Assembly (NCBI GenBank): GCA_016703105.1
Contig: JADJCS010000001.1
Coordinates: 62,001-126,000, forward strand
Direction: 5' to 3'
Length of the DNA stretch: 64,000 bases
DNA from: Flavobacteriales bacterium
Lineage (GTDB): Bacteria > Bacteroidota > Bacteroidia > Flavobacteriales_F > PHOS-HE28
Both the position numbers and the translations under genes were made by a program. This document shows positions 27,686 to 34,788 of the stretch, in pieces. Under the pieces are notes generated by a model. It was not told the DNA's origin and did not search any database. It saw nothing but the letters and a program-made list of their open reading frames with translations. The first letter of the stretch is position 1, and each line of letters opens with the position of its first letter.

Positions 27686-28018
27686 TTAGCTGACCGCGCC
27701 AGCGTTCTCCTGGGCGATGGCGATCGCCTCGCGCAGCATCTTCTCCGTCACCGCTGACAGTTCCACGAAGGTGGCTCCGTGTTCGCCCCATTTGTTCGGC
27801 ACGGGAAAGAAGACCTTCGGATGCCGCCCGTGCAGATCCGCCTGTTGCTCCACGGTGAGCATCAGCACGGCCCTTTGCTCTTCGATCCACAGGGTCATGA
27901 AGATCTTGCTCGGCTTGCCTTTCGCCGTTCGGCCGCGATAAGCCCCTTTGCCGAAGTGGTCGTGTTCGGTCACTCCCTCCAAGGAGAGCACCAGATCTCG
28001 GGCGGTAGCACTGGTCAT
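27686..28018 (-). CDS. MmcQ/YjbR family protein
   Basis: The 110-residue product fits the MmcQ/YjbR family (CyaY-like fold, often called DNA-binding, function not settled). Typical features are an N-terminal helix (ATARDLVLSLEGVTEHDHFGK), the ADLHGRHPKVFFPVPNKWG segment matching the family's substrate-side motif, and the helical end (SAVTEKMLREAIAIAQENA). Length is normal. It converges with the DoxX remnant (3 bp) and is on the same strand as the LLM oxidoreductase gene 36 bp upstream, so the two may be co-transcribed. Confidence 0.85.
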   Translation of the reverse strand: MTSATARDLVLSLEGVTEHDHFGKGAYRGRTAKGKPSKIFMTLWIEEQRAVLMLTVEQQADLHGRHPKVFFPVPNKWGEHGATFVELSAVTEKMLREAIAIAQENAGAVS

Positions 28019-28054
28019 CGTGCCAAGGTACTGGTGCGTTCGTGCCGTTGAAGT

Positions 28055-29104
28055 CTACGCAGGAACCTTGCGCGTCGCCATCGCCGTCCGCACGGCCGGT
28101 GCCACCTTGGTCGCGTACAGTTCAATGCACCGCAGCATTTTGTCGTGCGGCATATTGCCCACGCTGAACTGTAGGCTGAACCGCGTGAAGCCGAAGAGCC
28201 CATACTCCATCAGGATCTTCTCGATCACGGTGTCGGCATCGCCGAGGAGCATCGCCCCCTGCGGTGAGCGCTCGAAGTCGAATTGCGGACGGCCCACTGG
28301 CCCCCAGCCGCGTTCGCGGCCTATGCGCCCCATGGTCTCCACGTAGGCGGGATAGACCAGGTCGGCGGCTTCGGCGTTCGTATCCGCGATGAAGCCATGT
28401 GAGCCGATGGCCAATTGGAGTTTGGCCGGATCATGGCCTGCCTTGGCCCACACCTGCTTGTACAGATCGGTGAACGGTTTGAAGCGCGCGGGTTCACCGC
28501 CGATGATGGCGAGCGTGAGCGGCAAGCCTAGGGTCGCTGCGCGGACCACGCTCTCCGGTGTCCCGCCTACGGCGATCCAAACCGGCAGGGGCGTTTGTAC
28601 AGGTCGTGGGTACACCACCCGGTCCTCAATGGAGGCCCGGTGTTTCCCTTTCCATGTGATGCGCTCACCGTCGCGCAACTTCAGCAACAATTGAAGATGC
28701 TCCGTGAAGAGTTCATCATAATCCTTCAGGTCGTAACCGAAGAGCGGAAAGGATTCGGTGAAGGACCCGCGACCGGCCATGATCTCCGCACGGCCTCCAG
28801 AGAGCAGGTCTAGCGTGGCGTACTGCTGGAAAACGCGTACCGGATCCTCGGAACTGAGCACCGTCACAGCACTCGTCAGCCGGATGCGCTTGGTGCGTGC
28901 GGCCGCTGCCGCCAGCACCACGGCGGGGGCGGAGGCGATGAAGTCCGGGCGGTGGTGCTCTCCGATGCCGAACACATCCAGCCCGAGCCGGTCCGCCAGT
29001 TCGACCTCCTCGAGCAGGTTCCGGTAACGTTCCTGCGCGGTGATGCTTTTTCCCGTGCGCGGGTCAGGGCTGTGGTCGACGAAGGAATAGATGCCGAGTT
29101 CCAT
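28055..29104 (-). CDS. LLM-class flavin-dependent oxidoreductase
   Basis: The 349-residue product is a luciferase-like monooxygenase TIM barrel using reduced FMN (or F420 in relatives). Seen are MELGIYSFVDHSPDP, the flavin-site segment DVFGIGEHHRPDFIASAPAV, RIRLTSAVTVLSSEDPVRVF and the phosphate-binding GGRAEIMAGRGSF. It ends with a cap-like helix (DKMLRCIELYATKVAPAV). The substrate cannot be inferred. The start at 29104 is chosen because the longer frame to 29257 runs into the palindrome cluster and has no family similarity. It is divergent from the esterase gene, with the palindromic element between them. Confidence 0.9.
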   Translation of the reverse strand: MELGIYSFVDHSPDPRTGKSITAQERYRNLLEEVELADRLGLDVFGIGEHHRPDFIASAPAVVLAAAAARTKRIRLTSAVTVLSSEDPVRVFQQYATLDLLSGGRAEIMAGRGSFTESFPLFGYDLKDYDELFTEHLQLLLKLRDGERITWKGKHRASIEDRVVYPRPVQTPLPVWIAVGGTPESVVRAATLGLPLTLAIIGGEPARFKPFTDLYKQVWAKAGHDPAKLQLAIGSHGFIADTNAEAADLVYPAYVETMGRIGRERGWGPVGRPQFDFERSPQGAMLLGDADTVIEKILMEYGLFGFTRFSLQFSVGNMPHDKMLRCIELYATKVAPAVRTAMATRKVPA

Positions 29105-29254
29105 GGATGGAAGTGAGAGGCCTGTGAGGGGGCAAAGATCGGTCGGTGATCGTTGGTGGCTGAGGGAACCTGTAACGTCCGTATGAATGCCCGATCCTGC
29201 GACGACGAACGTGGGTCGGCTGTGGAAGGGGCCTTGTCCCACGATCATGAGGAG

Positions 29255-29424
29255 CACCGGCTGCGACCCCGCCGGGGTCGGTCCTTCGCTGCTGTTGGTC
29301 TGCTAAATGCTGTGACCCCTTCGGGGTCTGTGCCAGGTCGGGCGACTTCTCGACCTCGAAGGGGTCGCAGCATTTGGAATGGATCGGTCGAGGCTGTTCG
29401 ACCCCGGCGGGGTCGCAGCCGGTG
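29255..29424. repeat. Nested palindrome cluster (REP/BIME-like) between divergent genes
   Basis: Four 15-nt palindromes of the form GACCCC-N3-GGGGTC lie at 29265-29279, 29314-29328, 29352-29366 (one mismatch) and 29400-29414. They form symmetric inverted pairs. The outer 26-nt arms (29255-29280 and 29399-29424) are perfect reverse complements. The inner 24-nt arms (29305-29328 and 29352-29375) match at 22 of 24 positions. The whole 170 bp can fold into one large cruciform or four small hairpins. It lies between the LLM oxidoreductase and esterase genes, which diverge. Confidence 0.85.
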
Positions 29425-29491
29425 TTGGCATTCGCTCCGGTCAGCATTCGTTGGGTTGGAGCTTCACGAAGCCGTGATAGCTTGCTCACCG

Positions 29492-30325
29492 ATGCGCAGA
29501 ACGTTCACTCTCTTCGCCGCCGCCTTTTCGGCTGTAGCGCTTTGCCAGTCGCCCACGCCGACCGATACTTCGGCAAAGCACTTCGTTTTTGGTGAAGTGC
29601 GGCAGTTACGCTCAGTGGCGCTGGGACAAGATCGCGTACTGAATATCTATCTCCCGGACGGCTACCGCGATACCACGGCGACCTATCCGGTGATCTATGT
29701 TCTGGACGGCTCGGCGAACGAGGACTTTCCGCATATCGCCGGCCTCGTGCAGTACATGAACATGTATGAGCTGCTTTTTAAGTCTATCGTGGTGGGTATT
29801 GCCAACCTGGGTCCTTCGCGCTACCATGATTTCACGCACCCGACAAAGAGCGATAGCGACCTGGTGTGGCTTCCCACCGGTGGCGGTTCGGCCGCGTTCA
29901 TCCAGTTCTTGGAGAAGGAGGTGCAACCCTTCGTTGTTCAGCACTATCGTACGAACGGGGTCCGCACGATCATTGGGCAGTCCGCAGGAGGTTTATTAGC
30001 GACCGAGATCCTCTTCACGAAGCCCGAGTTGTTCGACAACTACATTCTTGTCAGCCCCAGCCTGTGGTGGGATGACGGTTACCTGGCTGGCAAGGCCGAT
30101 ACATGGGCGAAGGCCAATGGAACCCTGGCCAAGCATGTGTTCGTTGCGATGGCCCACGACGATGATATGATGCAGGACGACGTGAACAAGGTGATCGCCG
30201 CGTTCAAGACCAACGCGAAGGAGCCGATGGAATGGCACTACGAGTTCTTCCCGGAGGAGACCCACGCCACGATCCTGCACCGCAGCGTTTATCGCGCGTT
30301 CGAGTGGCTGACGAGCGGGAAGTAG
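29492..30325 (+). CDS. Secreted esterase (EstD/IroE-like alpha/beta hydrolase)
   Basis: The 277-residue product has a signal peptide (MRRTFTLFAAAFSAVALCQS) and a putative-esterase (PF00756-like) domain. YPVIYVLDGSANEDFPHIAG covers the oxyanion side. The nucleophile elbow is GQSAGGLLATE (GxSxG), PSLWWDDGYL follows, and the catalytic His is likely in FPEETHATILHRSVY. Relatives hydrolyse carboxyl esters, including siderophore esters; the substrate is not determined here. The start at 29492 opens the signal peptide; the longer frame to 29153 reads the palindrome cluster as protein and is rejected. It converges with the intradiol dioxygenase gene. Confidence 0.87.
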   Translation: MRRTFTLFAAAFSAVALCQSPTPTDTSAKHFVFGEVRQLRSVALGQDRVLNIYLPDGYRDTTATYPVIYVLDGSANEDFPHIAGLVQYMNMYELLFKSIVVGIANLGPSRYHDFTHPTKSDSDLVWLPTGGGSAAFIQFLEKEVQPFVVQHYRTNGVRTIIGQSAGGLLATEILFTKPELFDNYILVSPSLWWDDGYLAGKADTWAKANGTLAKHVFVAMAHDDDMMQDDVNKVIAAFKTNAKEPMEWHYEFFPEETHATILHRSVYRAFEWLTSGK

Positions 30326-30329
30326 CTCT

Positions 30330-31274
30330 TTATTCCCGTACGATCCGCTGCGCCTTCACCGGCTTTCCATCGATATGCAGCAGGCAGAGATACATGCCCG
30401 AGGTCACTTGACGGCCTGAGCCATCCACTCCGTTCCATTGCGTGGTGTAGCGGCCCTGGGCTTTGTCCTCATCCAGCAAGGTCACCAGCACGCGGCCGTT
30501 CATATCGGCGATGTGCAAGCTCACGCGCGACCGGCGGAACACATTGAAGTGGATATTGCACAGCTCGCGCATCGGGTTCGGGTGGATCGGCAATAGATCG
30601 CCGTCGGTGCCGAAACGGTTCGGTTTGATACCGACATGACCATCCAACACGATATCGAACACACCTTCCTGTTGCCCGCCACCCAACGGGTTCAGGGGGA
30701 TGATCCGTAGCGCTGCGTCGGGTAGGGAGGCCCATGGATCGGCGGGGATGTAGGGGTCGCCGTCGAAGTAGAGCTGCGTGATCAGCTCGGGGAAACCCAC
30801 CTTGTTCACCCGGAAGTGGATGTGTTTGGGCCGATACTGGTTCCCGTTCAAATAGGGACCGGGCATGATCGTCTCGAAGGCGTATTGCCCGTTCGCATCG
30901 CTGTAGAAGGTGGCGCGCAGGTTGAAGGCAGGAGAGGTGTCGTAGACCGCGGCATCGTTCGCCTGCCAGACCTCGATCATCGTGTTCTCCACCGGGGTTG
31001 TGCAATCGCTGCTGAGGACCGTTCCGGAGAGGAACAATCGGTCGCCAGGTTCGCCGGGTTGTGCGACCAATGTGGTGACCGGCGAGCCGGGTAAGTAGTA
31101 CGGACCGAGAATGTCGTCCGAAGTGGGATCGCAGCCGCCCGCCGGGGCCGCTTCAGGGCGCGCGAAGAGCTGCCCGGGCAGTACGAACGAACCGAAAGTG
31201 AACAGCGAACCCGCCTTGATGAACTGGCGGCGATCCAGGGCGCGGAGGCGCTCGTTGAGGGACTTGTTTGTCAT
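30330..31274 (-). CDS. Intradiol ring-cleavage dioxygenase-like protein with Tat signal and T9SS tail
   Basis: The 314-residue product resembles protocatechuate 3,4-dioxygenase and catechol 1,2-dioxygenase. These use non-haem Fe(III) to open catechol rings between the hydroxyls. All four iron ligands appear present: Tyr111 (EVWQANDAAVY), Tyr141 (PGPY), His151 and His153 (RPKHIHFRV). The N-terminus carries a twin-arginine signal (LDRRQFIKAGSLFTFGSF, Arg15-Arg16), so the folded metalloenzyme would leave by Tat. The last 85 residues (PIHPNPMRELCNIHFNV to VKAQRIVRE) are a T9SS-type sorting domain with the usual GMYLCLLHIDGK strand. It is 10 bp downstream of another T9SS gene on the same strand. 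The substrate is unknown. Confidence 0.85.
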   Translation of the reverse strand: MTNKSLNERLRALDRRQFIKAGSLFTFGSFVLPGQLFARPEAAPAGGCDPTSDDILGPYYLPGSPVTTLVAQPGEPGDRLFLSGTVLSSDCTTPVENTMIEVWQANDAAVYDTSPAFNLRATFYSDANGQYAFETIMPGPYLNGNQYRPKHIHFRVNKVGFPELITQLYFDGDPYIPADPWASLPDAALRIIPLNPLGGGQQEGVFDIVLDGHVGIKPNRFGTDGDLLPIHPNPMRELCNIHFNVFRRSRVSLHIADMNGRVLVTLLDEDKAQGRYTTQWNGVDGSGRQVTSGMYLCLLHIDGKPVKAQRIVRE

Positions 31275-31284
31275 GGCGGTCTCC

Positions 31285-32283
31285 TTAATGGAAGATGAAA
31301 CGTTGCGTACTGATCGTGTTGCCGTCCCGTGCGCGGATGATGTACAGACCTGGCGCCTGCCCCGTCAGATCGAAGGTCGTCATGGACGAGTTCACAATAC
31401 GCTGTGCTATGCTCGATCCATGGACATCGAAGAGTTCGATGATGCCAAGTCCTTGCGCGCCGGTGCTGGTGAGATGGAGCAGGTTTCGGATCAGAACACA
31501 TTGTAGCACGTTGGGCGCGGGCTCCGCGATCGCGTTGTCATCCTCCGCGCATGGGGCGTAGTAGCTGAACGGGAGGTGGCCGCTGGTACTACCGTTGATC
31601 AGGACAGTGGGGTTGGGGTACACCTGTGGGTCGCGGAAGAGCTGGCAGTAGAACTCGCCGAAGGGCGACAAGACCGCAGGCTCTATATGAAGCTCGGAGT
31701 CACCCGGAGGTAGGCATAGCGTATCGATCCGCTGCCAGGGACCAAGAGTATCGAGCTCGATGGACCCGGATGCCGCCGTGTTGCCGTCGCTGTCCACTAC
31801 GGACCAATCGATGGTCGCGATCACTGCCGTGTCTGTTTGGTGAACACCCAGATAGAGTTGCGTGCAAGGAAGTGGCGGGCAAAGTTCAATCGCGCTCAGA
31901 GGGAGGATGCAGCTCTCCGGCCCCCCGAGTGTCTGATAATGCAGTATCGCTTCGCCGGTGAACGGCGTCTCTGGAAGTGTCATTCCTTGAAAGAGCGGCA
32001 GCGTGTGTGTATTTGTGCCCGGTGGCAGGACGAACCAATTGAGCTGTCCGCCGGCGATCGTATCCAGATCGTTGTCAACAAGCTCCATCGAGGGTCCGCT
32101 GAACCAAAGCGTATCGTTGTTCGTGAGCACCACTTCGACAGCGGTGCTGTCGAAAGCGGCGTACCACATGTGCTCCACCACAAGATCGCCGCAGGACGCC
32201 TGGGCACATAGCCCGGTCGGTGTCGCTAGCGCTAGGCCGCTGACCAATGCGGCATGCCGGGATATAGGGGCTGCGAAGTTCAT
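31285..32283 (-). CDS. T9SS type A sorting domain protein, unknown function
   Basis: The 332-residue product starts with a signal peptide (PISRHAALVSGLALATPTGL, cleavage after LCAQA). Residues 25-240 form a beta-rich region without a known domain (VVLTNNDTLWFSGPS, WSVVDSDGNTAASGS). The tail is a T9SS sorting domain (APNVLQCVLIRNLLHLTS, IIELFDVHG, APGLYIIRARDGN). The start at 32283 is preferred to 32430, where the extra residues are not signal-like. It probably forms an operon with the dioxygenase 10 bp downstream and could be its secreted partner; this is inference. Confidence 0.75.
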   Translation of the reverse strand: MNFAAPISRHAALVSGLALATPTGLCAQASCGDLVVEHMWYAAFDSTAVEVVLTNNDTLWFSGPSMELVDNDLDTIAGGQLNWFVLPPGTNTHTLPLFQGMTLPETPFTGEAILHYQTLGGPESCILPLSAIELCPPLPCTQLYLGVHQTDTAVIATIDWSVVDSDGNTAASGSIELDTLGPWQRIDTLCLPPGDSELHIEPAVLSPFGEFYCQLFRDPQVYPNPTVLINGSTSGHLPFSYYAPCAEDDNAIAEPAPNVLQCVLIRNLLHLTSTGAQGLGIIELFDVHGSSIAQRIVNSSMTTFDLTGQAPGLYIIRARDGNTISTQRFIFH

Positions 32284-32421
32284 GGGGCAAAGCTGAACAC
32301 GACGCGAGCTTCCTACAATGGACGAACCCCGCCGACCCTTGCACTTTTCCGGGCAAGCCCAGCTATGGCGACCCCCGTTGGTCTTTGCGTTAGAATACAT
32401 TTGAAGGAACAACGAAAGGTC

Positions 32422-33591
32422 ATGGAACACAAGCTACTCATCCACCCCGCGGTCCTCGCGGCCGCGATCACTTTGCTTCCTCTCGGGCTCCGCGCCTTTG
32501 ATGCGACCGGTTCGCTGGTCTCACAAGGCCTCACCCGCGACTTCATCTACCACGCACCGGGCGTTGCCGTTGCTGAGGACCTGCCGTTGGTTTTCGTGTT
32601 CCACGGGCTGGGCAGCACGGCGGCTGAGGTGCAGTACCAGTCCGGCTTCGATGCGGTGGCCGACGCGAACAACTTCGTGGTGGTATATCCGAGTTCGACC
32701 CTGATCGGCGGCGATGTGCAATGGAACGTTTACGCGGATGATGTGCCCGGTCACGCAGGAATTGGCGAGCCCACCGCCACCGACGACGTGGTCTTCGTGG
32801 ATGACCTGATCGATTGGTTCTGCATGAACCATCAGATCGATGCCTCGCGCATCTACGTGACCGGCTTCAGCAATGGCGGCAACTTCTGCTACCTGCTGGC
32901 TTTGCAGCGCCCCCAGAAGATAGCCGCGTTCGCGCCGACCTCCGCGAACCTAGTCGGTGAGACCACCTACATGGACGATATGCTGGGCGCGAGTTTCACC
33001 CCCGTGGCCATCTACCATGTGCATGGCGATCCGGACTCCGTGGTACCCTACCCGGACGCCGTGCATGACCCCGCTCAATGGACCTGGCCGCTTTCGTCGT
33101 TCGGGTCAGGGGACTGCGGTGTCTCGGAATACACCTCCCAGAACATCGTACCGGCGGTTGACCGCTTGACCTGGTGCGATGGTAGCGCGGGCAATGGCAA
33201 GCGTGTGGAGCTGATCCGCTGTGCGGGTCTGGATCATGCCTGGGGCGATCTTCCCGGGTACAGCGCGTCGAACGCGATATGGGAGTTCTTCAGCGGCTAT
33301 ACTATCGATGCGCCGCTCTTCACCTGTGCGGTGGGTGTGCAGGAAATGACGTATGGAATTACGCCGCTCACCCTTCAGGCCACGATCGTCGACAATGCTA
33401 TCGGGTTCTCCCGCGCACTGAGCATGGGCAGCGATGTCCGCGTGATCGATCCGCAGGGCCGCGAGGTACTAAGGCGACAAGGGTTCGCTGGAAGTGGACT
33501 TTCGCTCCCTGATCTGGCTCCGGGTTGTTACCGCGTGAACGTCCGTGAGCCAGGTGCGGCGGGTCTCGCACTTCCCATCATCGTGCGCTGA
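32422..33591 (+). CDS. Secreted PHB depolymerase-like esterase
   Basis: The 389-residue product matches the polyhydroxybutyrate depolymerase / LpqC-type esterase family. The signal peptide is residues 1-26 (LLIHPAVLAAAITLLPLGLRA). Motifs are LVFVFHGLGSTAAEVQY for the oxyanion region, VYVTGFSNGGNFCY-like nucleophile elbow (seen as YVTGFSNGGNFCYLLAL), DPDSVVPYPD for the acid region, and AGLDHAWGDLPGY for the catalytic His. The C-terminal 70 residues (VRVIDPQGREVLRRQGF to LPIIVR) resemble a T9SS sorting domain, so it is probably exported across the outer membrane. Start ATG 32422 opens the signal peptide. It is divergent from the T9SS gene at 32283. Confidence 0.87.
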   Translation: MEHKLLIHPAVLAAAITLLPLGLRAFDATGSLVSQGLTRDFIYHAPGVAVAEDLPLVFVFHGLGSTAAEVQYQSGFDAVADANNFVVVYPSSTLIGGDVQWNVYADDVPGHAGIGEPTATDDVVFVDDLIDWFCMNHQIDASRIYVTGFSNGGNFCYLLALQRPQKIAAFAPTSANLVGETTYMDDMLGASFTPVAIYHVHGDPDSVVPYPDAVHDPAQWTWPLSSFGSGDCGVSEYTSQNIVPAVDRLTWCDGSAGNGKRVELIRCAGLDHAWGDLPGYSASNAIWEFFSGYTIDAPLFTCAVGVQEMTYGITPLTLQATIVDNAIGFSRALSMGSDVRVIDPQGREVLRRQGFAGSGLSLPDLAPGCYRVNVREPGAAGLALPIIVR

Positions 33592-33847
33592 GCGGATATC
33601 AGGGATCCGCGCCCATGGCCCGTCGGTCGGTCATCAGCTACCTGAGCTTGGGCACCTGCGCTGCCGGGTTCCGGTGGCCTTGTGCAGTGGGGTGCGTTCC
33701 TCCATCGGGTCGAGCTTCTCCATAGTGTTGGTTCTTACGGATCGTGCGATATGACCGCTCAGGCTATTGATGAGCGGAATGGACAGCACCTGCGACCGGA
33801 CCCGCCGTGGTCGGCTTGGATACCTTCGCGGCCCAGCCGTACCAACC

Positions 33848-34186
33848 ATGAGCGATCACCACAACTGCCCCAACTGCAAGTCCGCCTTCGCCTATCCCAC
33901 AGGTACGTCTTGGATGTGCCCGGAGTGCGGCCATGAGTGGAACCAGGACGAGGTGGACGCAGAGAACGCCCCTGCCGTGGTGAAGGACGCCAACGGCAAC
34001 GTGCTGAAGGATGGCGACGATGTGGTGATGGTGAAGGACCTCGCCGTGTAAGGCGCGCCCAAGGCATTGAAGGCCGGCACCAAGGTGCGGAGCATCCGCC
34101 TCGTGGAAGGCGACCACAACATCGAGTGCAGGATCGAAGGTTTCGGCGCGATGGCCCTCAAGAGCGAATTCGTGAAGAAGGCCTGA
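33848..34186 (+). pseudogene. PhnA-like zinc-ribbon protein with internal in-frame stop
   Basis: The frame begins at ATG 33848 with MSDHHNCPNCKSAFAYP and a second zinc-knuckle half, WMCPECGHEWNQDEV, followed by NGNVLKDGDDVVMVKDLAV. A TAA stands at 34049-34051. The frame then continues, without shift, with GAPKALKAGTKVRSIRLVEG, IECRIEGFG and ALKSEFVKKA to TGA at 34184-34186. This is the normal C-terminal half of PhnA/YjdM-type proteins, where a Lys usually stands at the stop. One AAA-to-TAA change would explain it. The truncated product would be 67 residues and the full one 112. It is a pseudogene, a sequencing error or, less likely, a readthrough gene. Confidence 0.8.
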
Positions 34187-34225
34187 GGTCACCATTCGCA
34201 GGGCCATAGTTTCCGGACCGCGCCG

Positions 34226-34774
34226 ATGCTCTCCATACAGCTTCCCACGTTCCCGATAGTCACCACAGAACGGCTGGTGTTGCGCGAACTTCGGCCTTCG
34301 GATGCGGAGCAAGTGTTCGCGCTGCGCTCCGATCCGTTGGTGATGCAGCATGTGAACCGACCATTGGCAAAGACCATCGATGACGCCTCGGCGCTGATCG
34401 ACCTGATCAATTCCATGGTGGCGGCGAGCGATGCTGTGCAATGGGCCATCACGGTGAAAGGCGATGATGTTTTCATCGGCCTTATCGGCTTCTGGCGTAT
34501 GGAAAAGCAACACCACCTCGCGGAGCTGGGCTACATGCTCGCGCACGAGCATTGGGGCAAGGGCTACATCAGCGAGGCGATCGGTGCCTTGATCCCCTTC
34601 GGCTTCAATACGCTCGGCTTACACCGGATAGAGGCCATCACTCGACCGGAGAACGCCGCCTCCATCCGTGCGCTGGAGAAGAACGGATTCGTTCGCGAAG
34701 CGCATCTCAAGGAGAACATCTTTTGGAATGGTGTCTTCCACGACTCGCTGCATTTCGGGCGGCTGGCGCGTTAG
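34226..34774 (+). CDS. GNAT-family N-acetyltransferase (RimJ/RimL type)
   Basis: The 182-residue product is a GNAT acetyltransferase of the RimJ/RimL subgroup, which transfers acetyl from acetyl-CoA to N-terminal amines of proteins or to small amines. Recognisable parts are TERLVLRELRPSDAEQVFAL at the N-terminus, IGLIGFWRMEKQHHLAELGY, the acetyl-CoA loop AHEHWGKGYISEAIGALI, and the end segment RPENAASIRALEKNGFVRE. No signal peptide; cytoplasmic. It follows the PhnA-like gene by 39 bp on the same strand. Target unknown. Confidence 0.88.
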   Translation: MLSIQLPTFPIVTTERLVLRELRPSDAEQVFALRSDPLVMQHVNRPLAKTIDDASALIDLINSMVAASDAVQWAITVKGDDVFIGLIGFWRMEKQHHLAELGYMLAHEHWGKGYISEAIGALIPFGFNTLGLHRIEAITRPENAASIRALEKNGFVREAHLKENIFWNGVFHDSLHFGRLAR

Positions 34775-34788
34775 TGGCGCCTGACCCT

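Noticed and set aside
29153..29491. N-terminal extension of the esterase gene
   Set aside because: It translates the palindrome cluster into RPRRGRS-type repeats, with no signal peptide; the ATG at 29492 opens a proper one.
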